From positions 28,469 to 92,468 of the forward strand of contig NZ_AOIU01000048.1 in assembly GCF_000337455.1 (NCBI RefSeq): a stretch of DNA of 64,000 nt, read 5' to 3'. The notes below the pieces were generated by a model, which worked only from the letters and a program-made list of their open reading frames with translations, was not told the origin of the DNA and did no database searches. This document shows positions 8,015-16,954 of the stretch, piece by piece; position 1 is the first letter of the stretch; every line of letters begins with the position of its first letter. The translations under genes and the position numbers were made by a program. This DNA comes from Halosimplex carlsbadense 2-9-1. GTDB taxonomy: Archaea > Halobacteriota > Halobacteria > Halobacteriales > Haloarculaceae.

Positions 8015-8314
8015 GACGCGACGAACTCACACACGACCGCGAGCTCCCGTCGCGTTTCCCGACCCGATGTGGCGTGATCCCGGAGGTCCGTCGGCGGGGA
8101 CGCCAGGTCGTGAGCGACGACGAACGCTTCGTGAGAGAACAGGGTATGGGAAACGAAAGCGCCTGTAAGACCGCGTTTCAGGACCGAAAACGGGCGCTTC
8201 GCGGTCGAACACGTTCGAATCTCAGGGTAGGTCCCAGCTAGCTCGGGAAACTATCGGACCGCTATTTGTGGCCGATCGATGAACCGTCGGACGGGTAGCG
8301 ACCCGGAGCGAATC

Positions 8315-8884
8315 ATGACCCAGCAATACACACCCACAGAACAGGGACAGCACACCCAAACGACCCAGCAGATGCAGCCGACTCAGCAGATGCAACCGGC
8401 CCAGCAGACGCAACCGACACAGGGCGGGATGCAGTCAGCCCAGGGATCGGCGCAGTCGACAGGCATGCAGTCGAGCGGGATCCGGATGGGAGCGACTGGA
8501 GCGCAGATGGGGTCGTCGGGAATGCGATCCGGCGGGACGCTCCCCCAGCAGTACCGCGCGCCGCTCGCGAGCGTTGCGGAGGCGATCGAGGTCTGTGGCT
8601 GGTGTGCTGACCAGTGCATCCAGGAGGCAGACCCGATGATGATCGAGTGCATCCGCCTCTGCGAGGACGTCGTCGAACTCGGTGAGGCCGTCCTCGCGAC
8701 GGTCCCGCGCACCTCGCGGTTCGCAGACGAGATCGTCGAGACGTTCCAGCGGGCGGCCCAGGCGTGCGCTCAGGAGTGCGGGCAGCACCAGCACGACCAC
8801 TGCCAGGAGTGTGCGACGGTTCTGGGCGAGACGCTCGCCGCGACCGACCAGCTGATCGGCGCAGGATCCCAGCAGCGCTGGTAG
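8315..8884 (+). CDS. Four-helix-bundle copper-storage-like protein (DUF326/Csp type) with Gln/Met-rich N-terminus
   Basis: This 189-residue protein has two parts. Residues 1-80 are low complexity: repeated TQQMQP-type units, then a Met/Gly/Ser-rich stretch. Residues 85-185 are helical with regularly spaced cysteines (CGWCADQC, CIRLC, CAQEC, HDHCQEC), which is the pattern of the DUF326/Csp3-type four-helix bundle that stores Cu(I) in its core. Methionines in the tail could also bind Cu(I), though this is inference. The ATG at 8315 is preferred to one 12 codons upstream because the family-independent tail starts MTQQY. No signal peptide is seen, so it should be cytoplasmic. It stands alone in front of a convergent membrane gene. 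Confidence 0.8.
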   Translation: MTQQYTPTEQGQHTQTTQQMQPTQQMQPAQQTQPTQGGMQSAQGSAQSTGMQSSGIRMGATGAQMGSSGMRSGGTLPQQYRAPLASVAEAIEVCGWCADQCIQEADPMMIECIRLCEDVVELGEAVLATVPRTSRFADEIVETFQRAAQACAQECGQHQHDHCQECATVLGETLAATDQLIGAGSQQRW

Positions 8885-8909
8885 AACCGCACGCGGGGCG
8901 ATTCGACGC

Positions 8910-9482
8910 TCACTTCCCCTTTTCGCGGCGAGTTCGCGTTCCGACCCACGCGCCGAGCGTGATCCCGTAGAGGACGTGTCCGACGTGGAAGGCGAACCTG
9001 TCGTCTGGTTCCGTCCCGAGGAGACGACCGAGGACGAACCGCTCACCGACGGCCGAGAGAGCGACCCCGTAGAGCAGTCCGGCCATTGTCGCGGTGACCT
9101 CGTCGGAGCGGTCCGGCGGGCCGCTCACGCTGTCGTCCAGGAACGACCGCGTCCGCTCGCGGTCGAGCGACGCGCGGTCGGAGATCAGCGCGGCGAAGAG
9201 GCCGCCGGCGCCGAGTCCGTAGGCGAAGTGGAGCACGAGCGCCGCCAGCGGGTGGTCGCCGGGCCGTCCGCCCGCGACGAACGTCGTCCAGAACTCCGCC
9301 GACGGCGGGAGCGAGCGAGTCACCGGGAGCCGGTAGACCGTCATCACCAGCGTCGCGAGCGCACCGCCCTCGATGCCGCGCCGGACCCGACCGGCCACGG
9401 CGGAGCGTCGCGGCGCCGTCGCGCCGTCCGAAGCGGTTTCAGGCCGACTCTCCTCCGCGAACGCGGTGGACTCTCGATTCAT
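8910..9482 (-). CDS. Conserved haloarchaeal membrane protein (DUF6789-like)
   Basis: This protein of about 190 residues has an acidic soluble N-terminus (about 35 residues) and four likely membrane segments, beginning with GGALATLVMTVYRLPVTRSLPPSAEF. This 'G-G-x-x-ATxxMTxxR-xP' start and a later LHFAYGLGAGGLFAAL segment fit small haloarchaeal membrane proteins of the DUF6789 kind, whose role is unknown. The ATG at 9482 (MNRESTAF) is preferred over a GTG 23 codons upstream. It is transcribed towards the copper-protein gene and divergently from the SPW gene. Confidence 0.6.
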   Translation of the reverse strand: MNRESTAFAEESRPETASDGATAPRRSAVAGRVRRGIEGGALATLVMTVYRLPVTRSLPPSAEFWTTFVAGGRPGDHPLAALVLHFAYGLGAGGLFAALISDRASLDRERTRSFLDDSVSGPPDRSDEVTATMAGLLYGVALSAVGERFVLGRLLGTEPDDRFAFHVGHVLYGITLGAWVGTRTRREKGK

Positions 9483-9679
9483 ACTGTCTCCGACTCGGCG
9501 CACGTGGGCGGCGGTGGTAAGCGCACGGCGTGCGATGTCCTGCACTCTCACGTGCGACGACGTGGGGACCCGTCCGCTGTCTCGTTCGTTTTCTCGACGG
9601 TGACCGGATCGGTCGAAGCGGCTCGAACGGGCCCTTCGGACGGAACGGACTCTACCGAACGGTCGGCGATCACGTCCGG

Positions 9680-9751
9680 TACTTAAACGGAGAACCGTCT
9701 AGGGCGGCCTTTCGACGGAGCGGTCGACTGAACGAATTTGAAATACTTATG
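9680..9751 (+). promoter_or_regulatory. Promoter region of the SPW-repeat gene
   Basis: CGAATTTGAAATACTTATG (9733-9751) is a good BRE plus TATA-like element, about 35-45 bases upstream of the ATG at 9785. A second weaker one, TACTTAAACG, is at 9680-9689. The remaining part of 9483-9784 shows no gene. Confidence 0.6.
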
Positions 9752-9784
9752 CGTCGAGACCGAACGATCGCCCGGCGATCTCCA

Positions 9785-10252
9785 ATGAGCGACAGCGAAG
9801 TATACGACCAGCAGGAGCATCGCGGAGACGAGCACGACCGGCGGGAAGTCGACACCAACCCGACCGAGGCCGGCAAGTGGGTGTCCGCTCTGGTGGCCCT
9901 GCTCGGGCTGTGGATGCTCGCCGAGGCGTTCATCCTGAACCCGATCGCGGGGAACTTCTGGAGCGACATCATCGTCGGGGCTGCGTTGCTCGTCCTCGGC
10001 GGGTACAACTACTACCGCCGCGCGAACGAGCAACTCGGCAGCGTCGGTGTCGGCGCGTTCGTCGCGCTGCTCGGTCTCTGGCTGATCGCGACACCGTTCA
10101 TCCTCGGATCGACCGAGGGGTTCGCGGCCGTCGAGACCGACCTGGAGTTCTGGAACGACATCGTCGTCGGCCTCCTCGTGTTCGTCCTCGGCGCCTACAG
10201 CGCCTACGAGGCGCGCGACACGGACGTAGCGACGCCGGCAGCCCGGACCTAA
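9785..10252 (+). CDS. SPW-repeat membrane protein
   Basis: This 155-residue protein has an acidic cytosolic N-terminus of about 30 residues followed by two tandem copies of the SPW repeat (about 31-80 and 87-145). Each copy contains two membrane helices: GKWVSALVALLGLWMLAEAF / W-SDIIVGAALLVLGGYNYY in the first, and the matching LLGLWLIATPFIL / WNDIVVGLLVFVLGAYSAYEA in the second. SPW proteins are widespread small membrane proteins of unknown function, often near stress genes. A T-run terminator follows at 10317-10322. Confidence 0.88.
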   Translation: MSDSEVYDQQEHRGDEHDRREVDTNPTEAGKWVSALVALLGLWMLAEAFILNPIAGNFWSDIIVGAALLVLGGYNYYRRANEQLGSVGVGAFVALLGLWLIATPFILGSTEGFAAVETDLEFWNDIVVGLLVFVLGAYSAYEARDTDVATPAART

Positions 10253-10316
10253 CGAATGGGACTCCCATCACGGCAGTCCCGTAGCCGAAACGCTCGATCC
10301 GACGACCGGTTCGCAC

Positions 10317-10322
10317 TTTTTT
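10317..10322 (+). terminator. T-run terminator after the SPW gene
   Basis: Six consecutive T residues occur 65 bases past the SPW stop codon, in very GC-rich surroundings. Archaeal RNA polymerase terminates on such runs without needing a hairpin. Confidence 0.5.
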
Positions 10323-10372
10323 CACCGCCTGGCGGAGCCCCGTAGTTTAGAGGAGTCACCGACCTAACGCAG

Positions 10373-12040
10373 TTACCGGTCGCTGACTCCGAGGTCGACG
10401 GAGTCGAGGCCGTCGACGGCCGGCGTGTCGAGGACGTTCCCATCGATGTCGAACCGCGAGCCGTGACAGGGGCAGTCCCAGGACCGCTCGCCGTCGTTCC
10501 AAGCGACGAGACAGCCCATGTGCGGACAGACGGCCGAGACCGCGTGGACGGCACCGTCGTCGTCGCGGTAGACGGCGACGGGGTCGTCGCGCTCGTCGGC
10601 GACGGTGGCCTCGCCGGGGGAAAGCCCCGAGAGGTCGAGGTCGGGTCTGCCGCGGACGTGCCCGTCGAAGAAGTGGCCCATCGCGTGTTTGTTGTGCGAG
10701 ACCAGGTCGGACTTGGAGGCGCCGAACTCGAAGCGGGTCGGGTCGTACACGTCGGCCCAGGGGTTCGACCGTCCGGTGATCAAGTCGGCGAGGACGACCC
10801 CGGCGGCGACCCCGTTGGTCATGCCCCATCCGCCGAAGCCGGTCGCGACGTAGACAGCGTCGAGCTGCGGTGCCGCCGGTCCCACGAACGGCACGCTGTC
10901 GATCGACGTGTAGTCCTGGGTCGCCCAGCGGTACTCTATCGTCTCGATATCGAACCGCTCGCGGGCCCGCCGTTCGAGCTCGCGGTAGCGGTCGGTCGTG
11001 CTGTCGGCGTGGCCGGTGCGGTGGTTCTGGCCGCCGATCAGCACCAGTGACTCGGACTCGGCGTGGGGGCGGACGGAGAAGTACGGCTCGCTGGGGTCGT
11101 AGTACATCCCGTCGGGGGTCTCGCCCGACAGCCGGGCGGCGAGGACGTACGACCGCTTGGGCGAGAGTCGCGAGAAGTACAGGGCGTGGTCGGAGACGGG
11201 GAAATGCGTCGCCAGGACCACGTCGTCGGCGACGACCTCGCCGCGGTCGGTGCCGAGCCGGCAAGGGTCGCCGTCGTCGACCGCCGTGACGACCGTCTCC
11301 TCGTAGATTCCGCCCTCGCCCGACCCGTCGGCGTGCTTGTCGTGGTCCGCGACCCGCTCTGCGAGCGCGAGGAGGTACTTCCGCGGGTGGAAGTACGCCT
11401 GGTCGTCGAACCGGACGGCACCGGCCACCTCGTAGGGGAGCTCGGTCGATTCGACGAACGACGCCGGGAGTCCGAAGCGGCGCGCGGCGTCGACCTCGGC
11501 GCGCACGCCGCCCCGGTCGCTGGCGGATTCGACGTAGGTGTACGCCGGCGCGCGGCCGAACTGGCAGTCGATGTCGAGGCGGTCGACGGTGTCGGCGACG
11601 CGTTCGACGGCGGCCTGGTTCGCGTCGGCGTACTGGCGGGCGCGCTCGACGCCGAAGTGGTCGATCAGGTGGTCGTAGACGAGCCCGTGCAGCGAGGTCA
11701 CCTTGGCGGTCGTGCGGCCGGTCGTCCAGTCGAGGATTCGGTCGCGTTCGACGACGGCGACGGTTCGTCCCCGCTCGACGAGTTCGAACGCGGTCGCGAT
11801 ACCGGCGATCCCGCCGCCCACGACCGCCGCGTCGACGCGGATATCGCCGTCGAGCGGGCCGTAGTCGGTCCGCTCGGACGTGGCCGTCCACAGCGATTCG
11901 TGGCGACCGGACGGCCGGCCGCCGTCTGTCATGACAGCGGCCCCGGCGGGACCGCCGCGGTCGTCGGGGCCGCTGCGGTTGCCGGGGTCGCCGCGGTCGC
12001 CGTCTGGGTGGGACCCGTCGCTCGGTGGGTCGAGTGTCAT
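10373..12040 (-). CDS. FAD-dependent oxidoreductase with C-terminal Rieske [2Fe-2S] domain
   Basis: This protein of about 555 residues has a DAO-type FAD-binding fold and a Rieske domain. The dinucleotide motif VVGGGIAGIATAFE is near residue 73, with VAVVERD just after it. The C-terminal segment has the Rieske ligands CPHMGC and CPCHGS (last 50 residues). The conserved TTGRTTAKVTSLHGL and GFGGWGMTNG stretches match the haloarchaeal and bacterial DAO-Rieske family, whose substrates are poorly defined. The start is uncertain. The ATG at 12040 adds an Asp/Gly/Pro-rich 36-residue leader with good codon bias, while the ATG at 11932 (MTDGGRPSG) begins closer to homologous N-termini. It is divergent from the iron-transport-like gene. 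Confidence 0.87.
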   Translation of the reverse strand: MTLDPPSDGSHPDGDRGDPGNRSGPDDRGGPAGAAVMTDGGRPSGRHESLWTATSERTDYGPLDGDIRVDAAVVGGGIAGIATAFELVERGRTVAVVERDRILDWTTGRTTAKVTSLHGLVYDHLIDHFGVERARQYADANQAAVERVADTVDRLDIDCQFGRAPAYTYVESASDRGGVRAEVDAARRFGLPASFVESTELPYEVAGAVRFDDQAYFHPRKYLLALAERVADHDKHADGSGEGGIYEETVVTAVDDGDPCRLGTDRGEVVADDVVLATHFPVSDHALYFSRLSPKRSYVLAARLSGETPDGMYYDPSEPYFSVRPHAESESLVLIGGQNHRTGHADSTTDRYRELERRARERFDIETIEYRWATQDYTSIDSVPFVGPAAPQLDAVYVATGFGGWGMTNGVAAGVVLADLITGRSNPWADVYDPTRFEFGASKSDLVSHNKHAMGHFFDGHVRGRPDLDLSGLSPGEATVADERDDPVAVYRDDDGAVHAVSAVCPHMGCLVAWNDGERSWDCPCHGSRFDIDGNVLDTPAVDGLDSVDLGVSDR

Positions 12041-12230
12041 CGATGGGTGCCTCCGAATCGGGGAGAGACACGCTCGGACACGGCAAGAAGGTTCGCCCGG
12101 GACGTGCGCGGGTTGGCTTACCCGAGGGTGTGCAAGCGGTCCGAGCGGAGAGGACAACCCTCGACGGGGTGGACGCGCCTTCGATCGCCGGCCGAACGGC
12201 TTCCCGGCCGAAGTACCTACTCTCGGGTCC

Positions 12231-12776
12231 ATGAGCCAGCACGGCAAGCAACCGAGCGAGGAGGTCGACGACCGACAGCTGCGACTCGCGGGGGAGGCGG
12301 GCGACGCCTACCGGGCGGCCGTCGAGTACATGATCGAGGAGGTGGCCCACACCGGCGAGACCCGTGAGGTCGGTGACTACGTGGTCGGGTTCGCCCAGGA
12401 GGAGGCCGAGGGGCTGTACGAACTCGTCGACGAAGGGGAGTTCGCGTGGCGCGAGCCCGACGACGAGAACGCCCACGTCGAGGTGGTCGTCGCCGACGCC
12501 GACGACGGACGCATGGTGCCGGGTGCGGAGGTGAGCGTCCGGATCAGCGACCGCGGCGGCGAAGCAGTCGAGGCGGCGACGCTCCCGCTGCTGTGGCACC
12601 CCGGGCTGTACCACTACGGCGCTAACCTCCGCTTGCCCGGCGACGGCACCTACTCCCTGGAGATCCGCGTCGAACCGCCGGAGTTCCACCGCCACGACGA
12701 GGAGAACGGCGACCGCTACGGCGAACCGGTCGAGGTCACCTTCGAGGACGTCGACGTGAAGACCGGACAGGGCTGA
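12231..12776 (+). CDS. P19/Tp34-like iron-transport family protein
   Basis: This 181-residue protein has an acidic helical N-terminus (about residues 10-70) and a C-terminal beta-sandwich: HVEVVVADADDGRMVPGAEVSV followed by LPLLWHPGLYHYGANLRLPG and PPEFHRHDEENGDRY. The His-rich, copper- or iron-binding sandwich is that of the Fe2+ transport protein P19/Tp34 family (Pfam PF10634-like), in which histidines and a methionine bind metal outside the membrane. No signal peptide is present here, so a cytoplasmic role is possible. The ATG at 12231 begins MSQHGKQPSEE. No permease partner is adjacent. Confidence 0.7.
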   Translation: MSQHGKQPSEEVDDRQLRLAGEAGDAYRAAVEYMIEEVAHTGETREVGDYVVGFAQEEAEGLYELVDEGEFAWREPDDENAHVEVVVADADDGRMVPGAEVSVRISDRGGEAVEAATLPLLWHPGLYHYGANLRLPGDGTYSLEIRVEPPEFHRHDEENGDRYGEPVEVTFEDVDVKTGQG

Positions 12777-12931
12777 GCTGACCTCCGACTCCGGCGCCGT
12801 CGTTGACGGCGTTGGCAGGCCATACCGGCGGTAACGAGGGCGTACCGGCCACGGCGTTAAGTGCGTCGCGACCCAATCCGCGGCATGTCCCGGATGGGGA
12901 CCGATCCGGCCGTCAGAGGTGTGGCTACCGG

Positions 12932-13780
12932 ATGAGCCTCGGGACCAGACGGCCGGTGAGCCGAGCCGTCACGTTCCTCCGGAGTCTGCTGTCGGTGTAT
13001 CGAACGCGGGACGTCCCGTTCATGGCGGGGAGCATCGCGTACGCGGCGTTCGTGTCGCTGGTCCCGCTGTTGCTGCTGGCGCTCGTCGCCGCGTCGGTGC
13101 TGGGCGGGGAGTCCCTCCAGGCGCAGGTGCTCACCATGACCGAGCAGTACCTCACGCCCAGCGCGCGGGACCTGGTCAGCCAGTCGCTCGACCAGGCCCA
13201 GAGCCGCGTCCAGTTCTCGATCATCAGCGGCGTAGCGCTGCTGTGGGCGACGCTCAAAGTGTTTCGATCGCTCGACACCGCGTTCTCGGACCTCTACGCG
13301 GTCGAGACCGACGTGAGCATCGTCGAACAGGTCACGGACGGGCTGCTCGTCCTCGGGGGGATGGCGGTCGCGTTCCTGGCGATGGTCGCGGTCGGCGCGG
13401 TCGTCGCGTACGCGCCGACGTTCTCGACCGGCGTCGAGACCGGCATCCCGGTCGTCCAGATCCTCGGGTTCGTCGGCCTGATAACCGGGCTCGTCCTCGG
13501 ATTCCTCCCGATGTACTACTTCTTCCCGAACGTCGAGATGACGGTCACGCGGGCGCTGCCGGGCGCGACGGTCGCCGCCGTCGGCTGGACGATCTTGCAG
13601 GCGCTGTTCCAGGTGTACGTCTCCTTCAGTTCGACGAGCGAGCTGTACGGCGTTCTGGGCGGGATCGTCCTGCTGGTCACCTGGCTCTACTTCGGGTCCG
13701 TGGTCATCCTGCTCGGCGGGGCGACGAACGTGGTACTCGCCGGGCGACACCGGCTCCCGGACTACGAGGCGTCGACCTGA
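12932..13780 (+). CDS. YihY/BrkB family inner-membrane protein
   Basis: This 282-residue protein has six predicted membrane helices. The YihY-family opening FMAGSIAYAAFVSLVPLLLLAL (residues about 30-50) is visible in part, followed by the YLTPSARDLVSQSL loop. Later helices include LPMYYFFPNVEMTVTRALPGATVAA and the C-terminal SSTSELYGVLGGIVLLVTWLYF, both diagnostic of the family. Once called ribonuclease BN, these proteins have no proven activity and may be transporters or envelope factors. The ATG at 12932 is chosen because codon bias falls off upstream. It lies 71 bases before a second membrane protein gene, possibly co-transcribed. Confidence 0.88.
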   Translation: MSLGTRRPVSRAVTFLRSLLSVYRTRDVPFMAGSIAYAAFVSLVPLLLLALVAASVLGGESLQAQVLTMTEQYLTPSARDLVSQSLDQAQSRVQFSIISGVALLWATLKVFRSLDTAFSDLYAVETDVSIVEQVTDGLLVLGGMAVAFLAMVAVGAVVAYAPTFSTGVETGIPVVQILGFVGLITGLVLGFLPMYYFFPNVEMTVTRALPGATVAAVGWTILQALFQVYVSFSSTSELYGVLGGIVLLVTWLYFGSVVILLGGATNVVLAGRHRLPDYEAST

Positions 13781-13851
13781 CGTGGTCCGAGAGCGTCACC
13801 TCCCCTCGTTCCGGGAGCGCCATCCCGCGCCCTTCCGGGAGGTGGACCGAC

Positions 13852-15102
13852 GTGGCTGACCTCCTCGGGCTGTCGCGTCGCTACACCGCGACCGCGGCAG
13901 ACAGGCTCAACAGCGTCTACCGGCGGCTCAAGACGAACCGCTTCGTCTCGTGGATCCTGTTCACCGGCGCGCGGCCGGCGGTGACGTTAGTACTGCTTTG
14001 CGGCGTGTTCGCCCTCTTCGTCGCGCTGGCGCTGCTGCGACCGTTCGACATTCAGCGGCTGCTCTCGGACACGAACACGCTCCAGACGCTGTTCACGACG
14101 CTGCTGAGCGGCGCGATCCTCATCGTCTCCGTCGTCTCGTCGATCAGCTCGATCGTCCTCTCCCAGGAGATCACCGACATCGAGACCGAGCAGTCCCGCA
14201 TCGACGCCTCCATCGATTTCCGCCGGCGAGCCGAGACCCTGGCAGAGGTCGAGGGCAGCCCGAGCCAGCCGGCGGCGTTCCTGGAGGTGATCCTCTACTC
14301 GATCTACCGGGAGGCGCGGGCGCTCCAGCGGACGGCCGACGACTGCGACGACGAGGAGTTCAGCGACCAGCTGCACGCGCTCGCCGAGGAGGTGGTCGAC
14401 GAGGCCCGGGCCGCCGCGGAGACGCTCGACGGTGCCCGGTTCGGGACGTTCACCGTGCTCTCGGCGGGATTGAACTACGACTACTCCTGGCAACTCAACA
14501 CGGCCCGGCGGCTCCGAAACCGCTACGAGGACGACCTCGACGACCACACGGCCGACGCGCTGCAGGAGCTCATCGACACGCTGAAATTCTTCGCCACCGG
14601 TCGGGAGTACTTCCAGTCGCTGTACTACAAACGGGAGGTCGCCCGGCTGTCGAGCAACCTCCTGTACGTCTCGCTGCCGGTCATCGTCTTCATCTCCTAT
14701 CTCCTGCTCGCGCTCAACACGAACATCATCCCCATCTTCCGGATCGGGCCGCTCACGTCGCTGCCGGTGTTCGTCATGTTCGCGTACACGGTGTCGCTCG
14801 CGCCGTACGTGGTGTTGACCGCCTACGTCATCCGCGTCGCCGCGATCACGCTGAAGACGCTGGCGGCCGGACCGTTCCTCGTCCGCCAGCCCCAGCACGA
14901 CGACATCGTCGAACTGCAGGTCGAGATCGAACCGGAGTCGTGGGACGACAGGCCCGACGACCGAGAGGGCGACGAATTCGAAGACGGTGACGAGGACACT
15001 ACAGGCGCCGATGGCTCAACCGACGACAGCACCGCCGACGACGGTCGTCCAGCCGTCGACGGGGGAGCGACCGAGTCCGGAACCGACGCGTCGAACGACT
15101 GA
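13852..15102 (+). CDS. Haloarchaeal multi-pass membrane protein of unknown function
   Basis: This protein of about 416 residues has a GTG start (VADLLGLSRRY) 71 bases after the YihY stop. Two membrane helices lie near the N-terminus (about residues 43-65 and 80-103). A soluble, mostly helical acidic domain of about 170 residues follows (from QEITDIETEQSRIDAS to GREYFQS), then three helices near the C-terminus and a disordered Asp/Thr/Ser-rich tail of about 50 residues. It resembles conserved haloarchaeal membrane proteins but I cannot name a family. Acidic tails of this kind are typical for cytoplasmic ends in salt-in organisms. Context suggests an envelope or ion-homeostasis role with its neighbours. 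Confidence 0.72.
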   Translation: MADLLGLSRRYTATAADRLNSVYRRLKTNRFVSWILFTGARPAVTLVLLCGVFALFVALALLRPFDIQRLLSDTNTLQTLFTTLLSGAILIVSVVSSISSIVLSQEITDIETEQSRIDASIDFRRRAETLAEVEGSPSQPAAFLEVILYSIYREARALQRTADDCDDEEFSDQLHALAEEVVDEARAAAETLDGARFGTFTVLSAGLNYDYSWQLNTARRLRNRYEDDLDDHTADALQELIDTLKFFATGREYFQSLYYKREVARLSSNLLYVSLPVIVFISYLLLALNTNIIPIFRIGPLTSLPVFVMFAYTVSLAPYVVLTAYVIRVAAITLKTLAAGPFLVRQPQHDDIVELQVEIEPESWDDRPDDREGDEFEDGDEDTTGADGSTDDSTADDGRPAVDGGATESGTDASND

Positions 15103-15177
15103 GACGCGATGCGGGGATGCGCCCCGCCATGCCAAAGCCGGCACAAATCCCTTTCGGCGACAGCCCGTACATGCCGC

Positions 15178-16530
15178 ATGGCTGTCTACGATATCGCTCT
15201 CCTCGTGGTGAGCATCGCGATTCTCGGTGCCGTCGTCCTGCCACGCATCCTCGCGGACAAGCCGATGTCGTTCCCGCTCATTTACGTCCTTGCCGGAGCG
15301 GCGATCTTCTCGCTCCCGCTGGGCGCCCCGACGCCGGACCCGGTCGAGTCGCCGGCGCTGACCGAACACCTGACGGAACTGGTGGTCATCATCGCGCTGA
15401 TGGGCGCGGGGCTGAAACTCGACAGACCGTTCGACTGGCGGGCGTGGGGGCCGGCCTGGCGGCTGCTGGGGGTCACGATGCCGCTGACGATCCTCGCGGT
15501 CGCCGGGCTGGGCTGGGCAGTCCTCGATCTCCACCCCGCGGCGGCGCTGTTGATGGGCGCGGTCGTCGCGCCGACGGACCCGGTACTCGCCTCGACCGTC
15601 GAGGCGACGCCGCCGACCGCCGAGACCGACGCCGAGATCGACCCCGACGACCAGGAGGGGGAGATCCGGTTCGCGCTCACTTCGGAGGCGGGGCTCAACG
15701 ACGGGCTCGCCTTCCCGTTCACGTACCTGGCGATCGTCATGGCGGGCGCGAGCCTCGAGGCGACGGGAGCGGCCGGCTCGGCGGGGGCCGCGCTCGGGTC
15801 GGTGTGGCCGTGGCTCTCGGAGTGGCTCGGCTTCTACGTGGTCTACAAGATCGCCGTCGGGATCGTCGGCGGGGTCGTCGTCGGCTACGTCATCGCGAGG
15901 TTCATCTTCGGCAGGCCGTCGAGCACCGATCTGGCTCGGGTCATGGAGGGCGCGGAGGCGCTGGCGGCGACGCTTTTGGCCTACGCGGCCACCGAACTCG
16001 TCTCGGGGTACGGGTTCATCGCCGTGTTCGTCGCGGCGCTCGTGTTGCGCCACTACGAGTGGGAACACGAGTACTACGAGAAGCTCCACGACTTCGCCGT
16101 GCTGGTCGAGCGCCTGCTGATGGCCGCCGTCCTCGTCCTGTTCGGGGGGACGCTGGTCGGCGGGCTCCTCCAGCCGCTGACGATCGAACACGTCCTGATC
16201 GGGCTGGCGCTGCTGCTCGTGATCAGACCCCTGGCGGGGCTCGTCGGGATGCTCGGCGCCGACTCGCTGTGGCAGGAACAGCTCGTCATCTCCGCCTACG
16301 GCGTCCGGGGGATCGGTTCGTTCTTCTACCTCGCCTACGCCCTGAACTCCGCGTCGTTCGCCGAGACCGAGATCATCGTCGCGGCAGAGGAACTGTGGGC
16401 GTTCCTCGGGTTCGTCGTCGTCGCGTCGCTGACGCTCCACGGGATCTCCGCCGCGCCGGTGATGAACTCTATCGACGAGTGGCGCACCGAACACAAAGAG
16501 GGGTTCACGACGCCGGAAGAGGCCGACTGA
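15178..16530 (+). CDS. CPA1-family Na+(K+)/H+ antiporter
   Basis: This 450-residue transporter has about 12 membrane helices, starting with MAVYDIALLVVSIAILGAVVLPR in part. The CPA1 cation-site signature is present as SEAGLNDGLAFPF (N174-D175), and the unwound helix ALLMGAVVAPTDPVLAS precedes it as in other sodium/proton antiporters. It probably exports Na+ in exchange for protons, a basic need of a salt-in archaeon. The ATG at 15178 is preferred to an upstream one at 15109 because it is directly followed by the first helix. It is a single gene with 75 bases between it and the previous stop. Confidence 0.9.
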   Translation: MAVYDIALLVVSIAILGAVVLPRILADKPMSFPLIYVLAGAAIFSLPLGAPTPDPVESPALTEHLTELVVIIALMGAGLKLDRPFDWRAWGPAWRLLGVTMPLTILAVAGLGWAVLDLHPAAALLMGAVVAPTDPVLASTVEATPPTAETDAEIDPDDQEGEIRFALTSEAGLNDGLAFPFTYLAIVMAGASLEATGAAGSAGAALGSVWPWLSEWLGFYVVYKIAVGIVGGVVVGYVIARFIFGRPSSTDLARVMEGAEALAATLLAYAATELVSGYGFIAVFVAALVLRHYEWEHEYYEKLHDFAVLVERLLMAAVLVLFGGTLVGGLLQPLTIEHVLIGLALLLVIRPLAGLVGMLGADSLWQEQLVISAYGVRGIGSFFYLAYALNSASFAETEIIVAAEELWAFLGFVVVASLTLHGISAAPVMNSIDEWRTEHKEGFTTPEEAD

Positions 16531-16714
16531 ACCGTCGGTGCCGGCCGTCCCGCCGTGTCCTCCACGGGACGCACTCCGCGAACTCGCGCGAGCGGTCGCC
16601 TGCGACGCGAAACGGCCGACTCGCGCCGCTCGAGGCGGACGACCGACCGCGGGTGGACCGAGGAAAATCGGGTGATACCGTTCTACGGAGCGACGGGGGC
16701 GGCGTGTCGGACGG

Positions 16715-16954
16715 CTACGAGAGGCGGATCTCGTCGTCGGTGATCGTCGCGATCTCGTCGCCGGCCAGCGGGTAGTCGTCGTCGTCGGCGTCGCTCCAGC
16801 CCATTCGGGATCTCACCTTGTCCGTCACGCCGGGATCGGGGTCGACGTAGGCCGTGTCGCCACGTACGTCCGAGACGACGCCGACTTTCTCGCCGTTGTC
16901 GTCGACGACCGGCTTGCCCTGGTCGTCGTCGGAGACGGTGTCCGCCATCGTCAT
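16715..16954 (-). CDS. PRC-barrel-like small protein
   Basis: This 79-residue acidic protein has the pattern DQGKPVVDDNGEKVGVVSDVRGDTAYVDPDPG, a two-step beta-barrel half typical of haloarchaeal PRC-barrel proteins, and ends with DEIATITDDEIRLS. The same domain occurs at 32228-32467 and at the C-terminus of 20543-21895; all three share G-K-x-V, G-x-V and the YVDP/FVDP-G motif. The start overlaps the stop of the Gln-rich protein gene by 4 bases (ATGA), so the two are translationally coupled. A second ATG two codons in (MADTVSDDD) is equally possible. Function is unknown; PRC barrels often bind proteins or RNA. Confidence 0.75.
   Translation of the reverse strand: MTMADTVSDDDQGKPVVDDNGEKVGVVSDVRGDTAYVDPDPGVTDKVRSRMGWSDADDDDYPLAGDEIATITDDEIRLS

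Noticed and set aside
8180-8240. tRNA-like GTTCGAATC near 8207
   Set aside because: Only a T-arm-like string is present. No acceptor stem, D-arm or anticodon arm can be folded around it.
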